A stretch of DNA of 64,000 nt from Nitrosomonas sp. GTDB taxonomy: Bacteria > Pseudomonadota > Gammaproteobacteria > Burkholderiales > Nitrosomonadaceae. The notes under the pieces are model-generated. The model searched no databases. It had not been told where the DNA came from and worked only from the letters and a program-made list of their open reading frames with translations. The translations under genes were made by a program, and so were the position numbers. Positions 1 through 9,176 of this stretch are shown one piece after another. Numbering within the stretch: the first letter of the stretch is position 1; every line of letters begins with the position of its first letter. The DNA is taken from NCBI GenBank assembly GCA_019635215.1, contig JAHBZZ010000014.1:1-64000 (forward strand), given 5' to 3'.

Positions 1-1
1 C

Positions 2-43
2 GACGAAGACGATGATGATGAAGACGAAGACGACGATGATTGA
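2..43 (+). CDS. C-terminal end of an unknown protein (partial)
   Basis: The first bases encode an unbroken acidic tail of 13 Asp/Glu residues followed by TGA. Only the tail is visible, so the protein cannot be identified. Such poly-acidic ends are low complexity and carry no family signal. It lies upstream of pstC on the same strand. A PstS phosphate-binding protein would not normally end this way, so I do not read it as pstS. Confidence 0.5.
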   Translation, partial: DEDDDDEDEDDDD

Positions 44-67
44 GCTACCCGCTGTGCGTTAAAACAT

Positions 68-109
68 GAGCGATTCTAGAACGGTATGAACGTACTACTA
101 GAATCGCTC
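68..109. repeat. Perfect 12-bp inverted repeat, possible terminator
   Basis: GAGCGATTCTAG (68-79) and CTAGAATCGCTC (98-109) are exact reverse complements around an 18-nt loop. The hairpin starts 24 bp after the acidic-tail stop codon, where a terminator is expected. The downstream side has only scattered T (attaagttcgttatt), so intrinsic termination is plausible but not typical. The rest of the stretch up to 282 is AT-rich leader with no gene that I can see. Confidence 0.5.
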
Positions 110-282
110 GATTAAGTTCGTTATTCATTATAAAATTTCCATAAATATCGCTATAAAACTATAAAAATAATACTAGATTTTTTTGTAAAACATGATTGTC
201 TGCACAGATATATAAGCTTCGAGAAGAGGATGTGCACGTTTTGCAATTAAAAAGCGGTATCTTCTTTTGAAAAATTCTCTCT

Positions 283-1215
283 GTGTCAAACGAGTTTGAT
301 AAAAAAAAGAATTATGTAGGTAGGCTGGGCTATAGCTATCGACGTAACTTACATGAACGTTTTATAGAATCAATTTTATTTCTATCTGCGTTTCTTTCTG
401 TTGTCATTATGTTGTCTATCATCGTGATGCTTGTGAAAGAGTCAGTTATTTTCTTTCAACAAGTCTCATTGTGGGAGTTTTTGACGGATACGCAATGGAC
501 ACCACTATTCGACGATGCGCATTATGGGATTTTACCGTTGGTTGCTGGCACGGTTGTCAGTTCTGTAGTTGCATTAATAGTAGCGCTGCCATTGGGAACG
601 ATAATAGCCATTTATCTTTCAGAGTTTGCCCCATTTGCAGTACGTGAAATTGCGAAACCATTTTTAGAATTGTTGGGTGGAATACCGACCGTTGTGTACG
701 GTTATTTTGCACTGCTATTTGTAACGCCATTGTTGCAGATAATTTTTCCTGAACTGCCTGGATTTAGTTTGTTATCTGCGGGTTTGGTTATGGGTATCAT
801 GATTATTCCGTATGTCAGTTCTATGACAGAAGATGCTATGCGTGCTGTACCTATGCATTTGCGCGAAGGATCTTATGCGATGGGCGCAACAAGATTTCAG
901 ACTGCAATTCGTGTTGTAATGCCGGCTGCATTTTCGGGTATCGCGGCAGCATATATTCTCGGAATTTCTCGAGCAGTGGGTGAAACTATGGTTGTAGCCA
1001 TTGCTGCTGGAATGCAACCTAATCTTACTTGGAATCCGATGGAACCGGCCGCAACAATTACTGCATATATTGTGCAGGTAAGCTTGGGTGATCTACCGCA
1101 CGGCAGTATTGGTTATCAAACAATATTTGCTGCGGGTCTTACTTTGCTACTGATGACACTTGCTTTCAACATAATAGGTCATATACTGAGAAAGCGCTAT
1201 CGTGAAATCTATTGA
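283..1215 (+). CDS. pstC: Phosphate ABC transporter permease PstC
   Basis: This is an inner-membrane permease of the high-affinity phosphate importer PstSCAB, 310 aa. A first membrane segment lies at about residues 30-50 and further segments cover 70-300. The permease EAA-type loop is visible as REGSYAMGATRFQTAIRVVMP, with IGYQTIFAAG-type sequence before the last helix. The start is GTG; an in-frame stop at 268-270 excludes a much longer N-terminus, and no clear Shine-Dalgarno precedes it. pstA follows after 34 bp. PstC and PstA form the channel and PstB is the ATPase. Confidence 0.93.
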   Translation: MSNEFDKKKNYVGRLGYSYRRNLHERFIESILFLSAFLSVVIMLSIIVMLVKESVIFFQQVSLWEFLTDTQWTPLFDDAHYGILPLVAGTVVSSVVALIVALPLGTIIAIYLSEFAPFAVREIAKPFLELLGGIPTVVYGYFALLFVTPLLQIIFPELPGFSLLSAGLVMGIMIIPYVSSMTEDAMRAVPMHLREGSYAMGATRFQTAIRVVMPAAFSGIAAAYILGISRAVGETMVVAIAAGMQPNLTWNPMEPAATITAYIVQVSLGDLPHGSIGYQTIFAAGLTLLLMTLAFNIIGHILRKRYREIY

Positions 1216-1249
1216 TAATTAGAATTAGAAGAATTGATCAATTAACGCA

Positions 1250-2176
1250 ATGAATAATGCTAATGAACTGAACGAACTGAGAAGAATAATCGGATTACAT
1301 AAGCGTTTGGATTTGCTTTTTATGGTTGCCGGTATTATTGCTTTGATGATCGCTATATTGACGTTCATTGCATTATTTGCACAGATGTTAATTGACGGCA
1401 TGCCCAGGTTGTCTTGGGATTTTTTTACGTCATTTCCATCGCGCCGGCCTGAATCTGCCGGTATTTTATCGGCATGGGTGGGTACGACTCTAGTTATGAT
1501 CGTAACTGCTGCAACGGCTGTGCCACTCGGAATAGGCGCCGGAGTTTATTTAGAAGAATATGCGCCTAAGAATCTATTTACAGAAATTCTGGAGATTAAT
1601 GTAACTAATCTTGCAGGTGTTCCCTCAATCATATATGGCTTGCTTGCTTTAGGATTATTTGTGTATCAATTGGGGTTTGGGCAAAGTGTTTTGTCTGCAG
1701 GTTTTGCATTGGCCTTGCTTATTTTACCGGTGGTTATTGTAGCAACGCGGGAAGCTATAAGATCCATACCCATTGCTATACGCGAAGGAGCGTATGCGCT
1801 CGGAGCAACTAAGTGGCAAACGGTATCTGATCATTTATTGCCCTATTCGGCTGCAGGTATATTGACAGGGATAATTATTGGTCTTGCACGTGCAATTGGG
1901 GAGACTGCGCCTATTATTACAATTGGTGCGTTAACATTCATTGCGTTTTTGCCGCCTTCACCAGTTACGGAAGAATTTCCTTATATCTCATTTGAATGGC
2001 TGACGGCACCATTTACTGTAATGCCGATACAGATGTTTAACTGGGTTTCACGTCCTGAAGAAGCATTCCAATTGAATGCAGCTGCAGCAGGGCTTGTTTT
2101 GGTTGTGATGACGCTGACAATGAATGGATTGGCGATTTATTTGCGCTATCGGATGCGTAAAAATATTAAGTGGTAA
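1250..2176 (+). CDS. pstA: Phosphate ABC transporter permease PstA
   Basis: This is the second permease of the phosphate importer, 308 aa, close to the usual size. Hydrophobic segments start at about residue 23 and run through residue 300. The EAA loop reads REGAYALGATKWQTVSDHLLP, closely parallel to that of PstC, and is followed by ARAIGETAPI, a PstA-typical stretch. It starts with ATG and ends 3 bp before pstB, so pstC, pstA and pstB are almost certainly one transcript. Confidence 0.95.
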   Translation: MNNANELNELRRIIGLHKRLDLLFMVAGIIALMIAILTFIALFAQMLIDGMPRLSWDFFTSFPSRRPESAGILSAWVGTTLVMIVTAATAVPLGIGAGVYLEEYAPKNLFTEILEINVTNLAGVPSIIYGLLALGLFVYQLGFGQSVLSAGFALALLILPVVIVATREAIRSIPIAIREGAYALGATKWQTVSDHLLPYSAAGILTGIIIGLARAIGETAPIITIGALTFIAFLPPSPVTEEFPYISFEWLTAPFTVMPIQMFNWVSRPEEAFQLNAAAAGLVLVVMTLTMNGLAIYLRYRMRKNIKW

Positions 2177-2179
2177 AAA

Positions 2180-2962
2180 ATGCAAAACAGTACGGAATCA
2201 AATCAGTATAAATCACATGCTAAAGCCTTGAATTTTTATTATGGCGCATTCCATGCGCTTAAAAATATTGATATGGCATTGCATGATAAGAAGATAACAG
2301 CGCTCATTGGGCCATCCGGTTGTGGTAAATCGACATTTTTACGTTGCTTTAATCGAATGCATGATCTTTATCCTGGTAATCGATATGAAGGTGAAATTAT
2401 TTTGCATCCGGATCATGTGAATATTTTGTCGCATAAAGTTGATCCGATTGAAGTGCGCATGCGCATCAGTATGGTTTTTCAGAAACCCAATCCATTTCCG
2501 AAATCGATTTATGAGAATGTGGCGTATGGATTGCGTGTTAGAGGGATTAAACAGAGGGCTGTACTTGATGAAAAAGTTGAAGATGCACTTAGGAATTCTG
2601 CTTTATGGGATGAAGTCAAGGATCGGTTGAATGACCTTGCATTTAATCTCTCGGGAGGACAGCAGCAAAGGCTGTGTATTGCACGTGCGCTTGCTACCGA
2701 CCCCGAGATTTTGTTATTTGATGAGCCGACATCGGCGTTGGATCCTATAGCGACAGCCAGTATTGAAGAACTCATTGCAGACTTAAAGGATAAAGTCACG
2801 ATTCTGATTGTGACACATAATATGCAGCAGGCAGCCAGAGTGTCTGATTTTACAGCGTATATGTATCTTGGAGAATTGATAGAATTTGATGAGACCGACA
2901 CTATTTTTATAAAGCCTAAACATAAACAAACGGAAGATTATATTACAGGGCGCTTTGGATAA
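2180..2962 (+). CDS. pstB: Phosphate ABC transporter ATP-binding protein PstB
   Basis: This is the ATPase of the phosphate importer, 260 aa, full length. Walker [10 protein letters not shown] is at residues 44-52, the ABC signature LSGGQQQR and Walker [13 protein letters not shown] follow, and the switch His is in IVTHNMQQA. These sequences are those of the PstB subfamily. It is the last gene of the pst run. No phoU follows, and the next gene, tpiA, lies 193 bp away with its own possible promoter. Confidence 0.97.
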   Translation: MQNSTESNQYKSHAKALNFYYGAFHALKNIDMALHDKKITALIGPSGCGKSTFLRCFNRMHDLYPGNRYEGEIILHPDHVNILSHKVDPIEVRMRISMVFQKPNPFPKSIYENVAYGLRVRGIKQRAVLDEKVEDALRNSALWDEVKDRLNDLAFNLSGGQQQRLCIARALATDPEILLFDEPTSALDPIATASIEELIADLKDKVTILIVTHNMQQAARVSDFTAYMYLGELIEFDETDTIFIKPKHKQTEDYITGRFG

Positions 2963-3096
2963 TATAGTTATGGTGGATCAGCTGGTTAAAGTTATGTACT
3001 GATGATCATCTTATCCTTCTCATCATAATAACAATATATAGATTGTTTATTTCCTTTATCGGAGAACTGAATAGAGTATTCATTATCCCAAGTAGA

Positions 3097-3125
3097 TTGA
3101 CTACTTTATTAATCAAGGGTAGCAT
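3097..3125 (+). promoter_or_regulatory. Possible sigma-70 promoter for tpiA
   Basis: TTGACT (3097-3102) and TAGCAT (3120-3125) are separated by 17 bp and end 30 bp before the tpiA start codon. The -35 matches five of six consensus bases and the -10 four of six. This is a pattern match only. Confidence 0.4.
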
Positions 3126-3155
3126 CGCCCATTTTGAGAAAACAAGGAAATTAAA

Positions 3156-3908
3156 ATGCGAAACAAGCTCGTGGCTGGCAATTGGAAAATGCACGGGAAT
3201 CTGAAAAATAATAGCACCTTGCTTGGAGCATTGATCGCAGGATTACCGAAACCTGAAAGTAGAATTAGGTATGCTGTCTGTGTTCCCTTCCCTTATCTTG
3301 CATCTGTACAGGATACACTTCAGAATACGCACATCAACTGGGGGGCACAAAATTTAAGTCAGTATGATAAAGGAGCCTATACGGGTGAAGTATCAGCTGA
3401 TATGCTCAACGATTTTGGATGCACATATGCTATCGTTGGGCATTCAGAAAGAAGAATGTTATTTGGAGAAACCAGTCAGGTTGTAGCTGAAAAGTATGCG
3501 GTGGCTCAACGAGCGGGGTTGGTTCCGATTTTGTGCGTTGGCGAAACACTGGAGCAGCGAGATTCAGATATCACAGAACAAGTTATTGAAGAGCAATTAA
3601 AAGCCGTAATTACTTTGGCCGGTGTTGAATCATTGACCAAAGCAGTGATTGCTTATGAGCCTGTATGGGCGATAGGAACAGGAAAAACGGCTACGCCACA
3701 GCAAGCGCAAGATATTCATCAATTCATCAGAAAAGGCATTGCCGCACAGGATAAAGGAATTGCAGAAAACTTGACTATTCTATATGGAGGCAGTGTCAAA
3801 GCGAATAATTCAACAGAGCTTTTTGCAATGCCGGATATAGATGGTGGTTTGATTGGAGGCGCTTCGCTTATTGCGGAAGATTTTATAGCTATCTGTAGTG
3901 CAGTATAA
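3156..3908 (+). CDS. tpiA: Triose-phosphate isomerase
   Basis: This is the cytosolic glycolytic/gluconeogenic enzyme that interconverts dihydroxyacetone phosphate and glyceraldehyde 3-phosphate, 250 aa. The substrate and catalytic residues are all visible: Asn9 and Lys11 in GNWKMHG, His96 in VGHSERR, and Glu168 in AYEPVWAIGTG. The phosphate-binding loop YGGSVK is near the end. The ATG start follows AAGG spaced 6 bp away. secG follows 23 bp downstream, a tpiA-secG order common in proteobacteria. Confidence 0.98.
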   Translation: MRNKLVAGNWKMHGNLKNNSTLLGALIAGLPKPESRIRYAVCVPFPYLASVQDTLQNTHINWGAQNLSQYDKGAYTGEVSADMLNDFGCTYAIVGHSERRMLFGETSQVVAEKYAVAQRAGLVPILCVGETLEQRDSDITEQVIEEQLKAVITLAGVESLTKAVIAYEPVWAIGTGKTATPQQAQDIHQFIRKGIAAQDKGIAENLTILYGGSVKANNSTELFAMPDIDGGLIGGASLIAEDFIAICSAV

Positions 3909-3931
3909 AGTTAATTTATTGGAGTTACACG

Positions 3932-4321
3932 TTGGAAACCTTGGTTTGGTCTATACATGTTATGTTGGCAGTGATACTAATCGTGCTTGTATTATTGCAG
4001 CATGGTAAAGGCGCTGATATGGGAGCTGCTTTCGGCAGTGGGTCAGCGGGAAGTTTGTTTGGTGCGAGTGGCTCTGCAACTTTTTTAAGTAGGACAACCG
4101 GTATAATCGCCGCGATGTTTTTTGTGACGAGCATGAGTTTGACTTATCTAACTATGCACAAGACGGAAGATCTCGGTGTGATGAGTCTCATAGAAGATAT
4201 GGCACAAAGTTCTGTTGAAGAGAAATCACATCAGCAAGCTGTCCCTGATATGGGTGACAGTGAGATTCCAGATTTTAATGATATTGAAAATGCATCGCGG
4301 GTAAATCAAATCCCCGATTAA
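3932..4321 (+). CDS. secG: Preprotein translocase subunit SecG
   Basis: This is a small inner-membrane partner of SecY/SecE in the Sec translocon, 129 aa. Two membrane helices (about residues 4-24 and 54-72) flank the conserved cytosolic segment QHGKGADMGAAFGSGSAGSLFG. The start is TTG, chosen because GGAG at 3921-3924 sits 7 bp upstream. The C-terminal 55 residues are acidic and polar and extend past the conserved core, as in many betaproteobacterial SecG. Confidence 0.93.
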   Translation: METLVWSIHVMLAVILIVLVLLQHGKGADMGAAFGSGSAGSLFGASGSATFLSRTTGIIAAMFFVTSMSLTYLTMHKTEDLGVMSLIEDMAQSSVEEKSHQQAVPDMGDSEIPDFNDIENASRVNQIPD

Positions 4322-4371
4322 TGGAATGATTTGAGAATAGAATCGTTAGCATTAAAGGTTAATAGTTTGTG

Positions 4372-4456
4372 GCCGACGTGGTGGAATTGGTAGACACGCC
4401 GTCTTGAGGGGGCGGTGGCGAAAGCTGTGCGAGTTCGAGTCTCGCCGTCGGCACCA
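4372..4456 (+). tRNA. tRNA-Leu(GAG)
   Basis: This is an 85-nt class II tRNA. The acceptor stem GCCGACG pairs with CGTCGGC, and A-CCA is encoded at 4453-4456. The anticodon stem CCGTC/GGCGG encloses the loop TTGAGGG with anticodon GAG at 4406-4408. A variable arm follows, then the T loop GTTCGAGTC. It reads CUC and CUU leucine codons. It sits between secG and nuoA on the same strand. Confidence 0.97.
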
Positions 4457-4556
4457 TACAAATGTTATTATTATCTAGTGTAATGATTTTTTATTAAATA
4501 GCAGCATAAAATTAATGCTGAGCCATTAAAATAGGTTTTTAAAGTAGAATACACTT

Positions 4557-4913
4557 ATGATTGAAAATTATTTTCCAATCCTGTTATTTCTTATTGTGGG
4601 TTTCGTAGTTGGTGCAGGCTGCATGTTAGGTGGCTGGCTTATGGCACCTAATCGCCCTGATAAAGAAAAATTATCGGCTTATGAGTGTGGCTTTGAGGCA
4701 TTTGAAGATGCACGCATGAAGTTTGATGTCCGTTATTACTTGGTTGCGATTTTATTTATTTTGTTTGATCTGGAGATCGCTTTTCTTTTTCCCTGGGCAA
4801 TCGTACTTAGTGAAATCGGCTTATTTGGATTTGTTGCTATGATGGTGTTTCTTGGCATTCTGGTTGTCGGTTTTGTCTATGAATGGGTACGTGGCGCATT
4901 AGAATGGGATTAA
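4557..4913 (+). CDS. nuoA: NADH-quinone oxidoreductase subunit A
   Basis: This is a membrane subunit of respiratory complex I, 118 aa, with three predicted helices (about 6-28, 62-82 and 88-110). The conserved NuoA segment [30 protein letters not shown] is split here as [14 protein letters not shown] and [15 protein letters not shown]. It opens the nuo operon 100 bp after the tRNA. That gap holds a 6-bp hairpin (CAGCAT 4502 / ATGCTG 4515) but no clear promoter. nuoB follows after 4 bp. Confidence 0.96.
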   Translation: MIENYFPILLFLIVGFVVGAGCMLGGWLMAPNRPDKEKLSAYECGFEAFEDARMKFDVRYYLVAILFILFDLEIAFLFPWAIVLSEIGLFGFVAMMVFLGILVVGFVYEWVRGALEWD

Positions 4914-4917
4914 AGTA

Positions 4918-5394
4918 ATGAGTATTGAAGGCGTCTTAGAGAAAGGTTTTATTACAACAAAATTAGACTCGGTTATTAACTGGGGGCGTACAGGTTCAAT
5001 GTGGCCAATGACGTTTGGCTTAGCATGTTGTGCTGTAGAAATGATGCAGACAGGGGCCTCTCGTTATGATCTGGATCGATTTGGTATAGTATTTCGACCA
5101 AGCCCGCGGCAATCGGATGTTATGATTGTGGCTGGCACCTTATGTAATAAAATGGCTCCCGCGTTAAGAAAGGTGTACGATCAGATGGCTGAACCCCGGT
5201 GGGTTATTTCCATGGGTTCATGTGCAAATGGGGGCGGCTATTATCATTATTCATACTCAGTAGTTCGTGGATGTGATCGGATTGTGCCTGTTGATATCTA
5301 CGTTCCAGGCTGTCCGCCCACTGCTGAGGCCCTGTTGTACGGTATTATACAATTACAAAATAAAATCAATCGTACCAACACGATTGCAAGGTAA
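4918..5394 (+). CDS. nuoB: NADH-quinone oxidoreductase subunit B
   Basis: This peripheral-arm subunit holds the terminal [4Fe-4S] cluster N2, which passes electrons to quinone. It is 158 aa. The ligands are visible: the double Cys in [10 protein letters not shown], the Cys of MGSCANGGG, and the Cys in [11 protein letters not shown]. It is the separate NuoB form and starts with ATG 4 bp after nuoA. All signs are of an ordinary, full-length protein. Confidence 0.98.
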   Translation: MSIEGVLEKGFITTKLDSVINWGRTGSMWPMTFGLACCAVEMMQTGASRYDLDRFGIVFRPSPRQSDVMIVAGTLCNKMAPALRKVYDQMAEPRWVISMGSCANGGGYYHYSYSVVRGCDRIVPVDIYVPGCPPTAEALLYGIIQLQNKINRTNTIAR

Positions 5395-5402
5395 GTCTAG
5401 TC

Positions 5403-6020
5403 ATGAATAGTGCAGCATACCTAGAGAATTTAGAGAACACACTGAAAAGTGTTCTGACAGAGCATGTGGTTAGTTTGCATCAATTTTTTGATGAATTAAC
5501 AGTTGTGATACGGGTTGGTGATATTGCAGTAGTGTCTGAAATACTACGCGATCATGAGAATTTTCGTTTTGACACGCTAATAGACTTATGTGGTGTTGAT
5601 TATTTGACATATGGAGATGGAAAAACAGCGGTTGGGCGACCTGATGGAAGATTTGCTGTTGTTTATCATTTGCTATCAGTCAGCTTAAATCAAAGGTTGC
5701 GAGTCAAAGTCTTTGCTGAAGATGGTGAATTTCCGGTAGTGAATTCAGTGATCGATATCTGGCCTGCGGCTAACTGGTTTGAACGTGAAGCTTTTGATCT
5801 TTACGGAATAGTTTTCCCTGGCCATACCGATCTAAGACGCATACTTACAGATTATGGGTTCGTGGGTAGTCCTTTTCGGAAGGATTTTCCTCTATCAGGC
5901 TATGTTGAGATGCGATACGATGAAGATCAAAAACGTGTTATATATCAACCTGTAACGATAGAGTCGCGCGAAATAACTCCCCATGTAATCCGTGAAGAAA
6001 ATTATGGCGATAGCCATTAA
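5403..6020 (+). CDS. nuoC: NADH-quinone oxidoreductase subunit C
   Basis: This is the 30-kDa peripheral subunit of complex I, 205 aa. The family motif is seen as [21 protein letters not shown], split here as [11 protein letters not shown] and [16 protein letters not shown], followed by [16 protein letters not shown]. It is a separate gene, not fused to nuoD as in enterobacteria, which is the usual betaproteobacterial arrangement. It lies between nuoB (8 bp) and nuoD (52 bp). Confidence 0.97.
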   Translation: MNSAAYLENLENTLKSVLTEHVVSLHQFFDELTVVIRVGDIAVVSEILRDHENFRFDTLIDLCGVDYLTYGDGKTAVGRPDGRFAVVYHLLSVSLNQRLRVKVFAEDGEFPVVNSVIDIWPAANWFEREAFDLYGIVFPGHTDLRRILTDYGFVGSPFRKDFPLSGYVEMRYDEDQKRVIYQPVTIESREITPHVIREENYGDSH

Positions 6021-6072
6021 ATATTGCGGTTAGTACCTTATAAGAAGAGCTATTGAATTTTATAAGAAAAAT

Positions 6073-7326
6073 ATGGCAGAAATAAGAAATTACACCATGA
6101 ATTTCGGACCACAGCATCCTGCGGCGCATGGCGTATTGCGATTAGTCTTGGAATTGGATGGTGAGGTGGTTAGACGAGCAGATCCGCATATCGGTCTGTT
6201 ACATCGGGCAACAGAGAAGCTTGCTGAAAGTAAAACATTCTTGCAGTCAGTTCCCTACATGGATCGTCTCGATTATGTTTCGATGATGGTCAATGAGCAT
6301 GCTTATGTCATGGCTATAGAGAAGCTGTTGCAGATAGAAATTCCTGTTAGAGCACAATATATTCGGGTTATGTTCGACGAGATTACGCGGATATTAAACC
6401 ATTTGCTTTGGATAGGTGCACATGCACTTGATGTGGGTGCCATGACCATGTTTCTTTACGCATTCCGGGAACGTGAAGATCTTATGGATTGCTATGAAGC
6501 GGTATCTGGCGCAAGAATGCATGCTGCTTATTACCGTCCTGGTGGTGTTTATCGTGATTTGCCGGATACGATGCCGCAGTATCAATCATCTAAAATTCAT
6601 AGTGAAAAGCAGACGCATATTAGAAATGTAAACCGTGAAGGTTCATTGCTGGATTTTATTGAAGATTTTACAGATCGGTTTCCAAAGTATGTCGACGAGT
6701 ATGAAACATTGTTGACAGACAACCGCATCTGGAAGCAAAGATTGGTAGATGTGGGGGTAGTAAGTCCGGAAAGAGCCAAAGCGCTTGGTTTTACAGGTCC
6801 TATGCTGCGAGGATCGGGTGTCGAGTGGGATTTGAGAAAGAAACAACCATATGAAGTATATGATAAATTAGATTTTGATATACCGGTTGGTGTTAATGGT
6901 GATTGTTATGATCGCTATCTGGTGCGTATTGAAGAATTCCGGCAGTCAAACCGCATAATTAAGCAGTGTGTGGGGTGGTTACGTCAAAACCCTGGGCCGG
7001 TTATAACGGATAATCATAAAGTAGCGCCACCTTCACGACTGAACATGAAGCAAAATATGGAAGAAATGATTCATCATTTCAAATTATTTTCAGAAGGTAT
7101 GCATGTTCCTCCAGGTGAAGCTTATATTGGTGTCGAGCACCCCAAGGGTGAGTTTGGTATTTATTTGATATCGAATGGAGCAAACAAACCGTATCGCCTA
7201 AAGATTCGTGCCCCCGGGTTTGCGCATCTTGCTGCACTAGATGAAATGTCAAGAGGTCACATGATAGCTGATGTGGTAGCAATCATTGGTACACAAGATA
7301 TTGTATTTGGCGAAATTGATAGATAA
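6073..7326 (+). CDS. nuoD: NADH-quinone oxidoreductase subunit D
   Basis: This is the 49-kDa subunit, which with NuoB forms the quinone-reduction site, 417 aa. The N-terminus [14 protein letters not shown] contains the His of the quinone pocket. [12 protein letters not shown] and [23 protein letters not shown] are characteristic. The closing motif reads [18 protein letters not shown]. The start ATG gives the standard N-terminus. nuoE follows after 5 bp. Confidence 0.98.
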   Translation: MAEIRNYTMNFGPQHPAAHGVLRLVLELDGEVVRRADPHIGLLHRATEKLAESKTFLQSVPYMDRLDYVSMMVNEHAYVMAIEKLLQIEIPVRAQYIRVMFDEITRILNHLLWIGAHALDVGAMTMFLYAFREREDLMDCYEAVSGARMHAAYYRPGGVYRDLPDTMPQYQSSKIHSEKQTHIRNVNREGSLLDFIEDFTDRFPKYVDEYETLLTDNRIWKQRLVDVGVVSPERAKALGFTGPMLRGSGVEWDLRKKQPYEVYDKLDFDIPVGVNGDCYDRYLVRIEEFRQSNRIIKQCVGWLRQNPGPVITDNHKVAPPSRLNMKQNMEEMIHHFKLFSEGMHVPPGEAYIGVEHPKGEFGIYLISNGANKPYRLKIRAPGFAHLAALDEMSRGHMIADVVAIIGTQDIVFGEIDR

Positions 7327-7331
7327 TCGAA

Positions 7332-7808
7332 ATGTTAAGTGCTGAATCCTTAAAAAAAATTGATCACGAGATTGCGAAATATCCTGAAGATCGGAAACAA
7401 TCTGCAGTAATGTCTGCCCTTGCGATTGCTCAAGATGAGAAAGGTTGGTTGGCAAATGAAACCATGAATTTTGTGGCTGAATATCTGGACATGCCTCCGA
7501 TCGCTGTCTATGAAGTGGCAACTTTCTATAATATGTATAACCTTGAGCCGGTGGGGCAATATAAGATTACAGTATGTACAAATTTGCCTTGTGCACTATC
7601 AGGTGGAATTGACGCGGCTAAATATCTCAAACAAAAACTTGGAATAGAGTTCAATCAGGTAACTTCAGATGGTAAGTTTGCCTTGAAGGAAGGTGAATGT
7701 ATGGGAGCTTGTGGAGATGCGCCTGTGATGCTAGTGAATAATAAGCGCATGTGTAGTTTCATGTCACACGAAAAGATAGACGAGATGTTAGAGGAATTAA
7801 AGAAATGA
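7332..7808 (+). CDS. nuoE: NADH-quinone oxidoreductase subunit E
   Basis: This is the 24-kDa subunit of the NADH-dehydrogenase module, 158 aa, carrying [2Fe-2S] cluster N1a. The four ligand cysteines are in VCTNLPCAL and [11 protein letters not shown]. The N-terminal helical bundle, with the typical [11 protein letters not shown], precedes the thioredoxin-like domain. Its last codon overlaps the nuoF start by 4 bp (ATGA), suggesting coupled translation of the two partners. Confidence 0.97.
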   Translation: MLSAESLKKIDHEIAKYPEDRKQSAVMSALAIAQDEKGWLANETMNFVAEYLDMPPIAVYEVATFYNMYNLEPVGQYKITVCTNLPCALSGGIDAAKYLKQKLGIEFNQVTSDGKFALKEGECMGACGDAPVMLVNNKRMCSFMSHEKIDEMLEELKK

Positions 7809-9082
7809 AAGAATATCCGCTAACATTGTTGAATGGCGTGAATCCGAAAGATCCAGACAATTGGCGATTAAAAAGCTATGAAGCACGGGAAGGTTATGCA
7901 GCGTTAAGAAAAATATTGAATAACGGCATTACGCCAGAAGAAATTATTGAGGAAATCAAAAAATCTGCGTTACGCGGTCGAGGTGGTGCAGGTTTCCCAA
8001 CAGGATTGAAATGGAGTTTCATGCCCAAGGATTATCAAGGTGATAAATATATCGTCTGTAATTCTGATGAAGGTGAGCCTGGAACATTTAAGGATCGTGA
8101 TATTCTTCGCTACAATCCCCATCTGCTCATAGAAGGCATGATCATCGCTGCATATGCGATGGGCGCCAAAGCAGGGTATAATTACGTTCATGGAGAGATC
8201 TGGGAGACCTATGAACGCATGGAAGAGGCAGTTGATGAAGCGCGTGCAGCAGGGTATCTGGGCGAAAGAGTACTAGGTTCTTCATTTAGCTTTCAACTCT
8301 ACAATCATCATGGGTATGGCGCATATATTTGTGGAGAGGAGACGGCATTACTTGAATCCATTGAAGGTAAAAAAGGGCAGCCACGTTTTAAACCGCCATT
8401 TCCAGCTAATTATGGTCTTTATGGAAAGCCAACGACGATTAATAACACGGAGACATTCGCATCTGTTCCTTGGATCATACGTAATGGTGGTGAGGCTTAT
8501 CTGAGCCTTGGTAGGCCTAATAACGGTGGAACTAAGATTTTTTCAGTTTCAGGGCACGTAAATAAGCCAGGGAATTATGAAATTCCATTAGGAACACCGT
8601 TTGCAGAATTGCTTGAACTGGCTGGTGGCATGCGTGATGGGCGTAAATTGAAAGGTTGCATTCCTGGTGGTTCTTCAATGCCGGTTCTGCCTGGTGATGT
8701 TATGATGCAAACGGATATGGACTATGACTCCATAGCAAAGGCCGGTTCCATGCTTGGTTCAGGCGCCGTCATTATTATGGATGAAACCACTTGTATGGTA
8801 AGAGCATTAGAGCGTTTGTCCTATTTTTATTATGAGGAATCCTGCGGCCAATGCACGCCGTGTAGAGAAGGAACAGGCTGGCTCTATCGTATTATTCATC
8901 GCATTGAACATGGTACAGGGCGTCCGGAAGATCTTGATTTACTGGATGATATTGCGGATAACATTCAGGGAAGAACGATTTGTGCGTTGGGTGACGCAGC
9001 TGCAATGCCTGTTCGGGCGATGATTCAACATTTTAGAGATGAGTTTGCATACCACATCGAACATAAGAAATGCATGGTTTAG
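7805..9082 (+). CDS. nuoF: NADH-quinone oxidoreductase subunit F (NADH/FMN binding)
   Basis: This is the 51-kDa flavoprotein that oxidises NADH, 425 aa. The NADH/FMN site is seen in [16 protein letters not shown] and [15 protein letters not shown]. The N3 [4Fe-4S] ligands are in [11 protein letters not shown] plus the distant Cys of [16 protein letters not shown]-type sequence lies between. It overlaps nuoE by 4 bp. A 94-bp gap with nothing recognisable separates it from nuoG. Confidence 0.98.
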   Translation: MKEYPLTLLNGVNPKDPDNWRLKSYEAREGYAALRKILNNGITPEEIIEEIKKSALRGRGGAGFPTGLKWSFMPKDYQGDKYIVCNSDEGEPGTFKDRDILRYNPHLLIEGMIIAAYAMGAKAGYNYVHGEIWETYERMEEAVDEARAAGYLGERVLGSSFSFQLYNHHGYGAYICGEETALLESIEGKKGQPRFKPPFPANYGLYGKPTTINNTETFASVPWIIRNGGEAYLSLGRPNNGGTKIFSVSGHVNKPGNYEIPLGTPFAELLELAGGMRDGRKLKGCIPGGSSMPVLPGDVMMQTDMDYDSIAKAGSMLGSGAVIIMDETTCMVRALERLSYFYYEESCGQCTPCREGTGWLYRIIHRIEHGTGRPEDLDLLDDIADNIQGRTICALGDAAAMPVRAMIQHFRDEFAYHIEHKKCMV

Positions 9083-9176
9083 ATGGTATCATTCAGGTAT
9101 CTAATTTTGAGATAGACTGAAAATTAACCAATAAGCACTCTTGCGCTTTCTTTTTAAATAACAAGAATTTTAGCCG

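Noticed and set aside
4502-4520. Hairpin CAGCAT/ATGCTG before nuoA as a terminator of the tRNA
   Set aside because: Only 6 bp, AT-rich and without a T run; recorded only within the nuoA entry.
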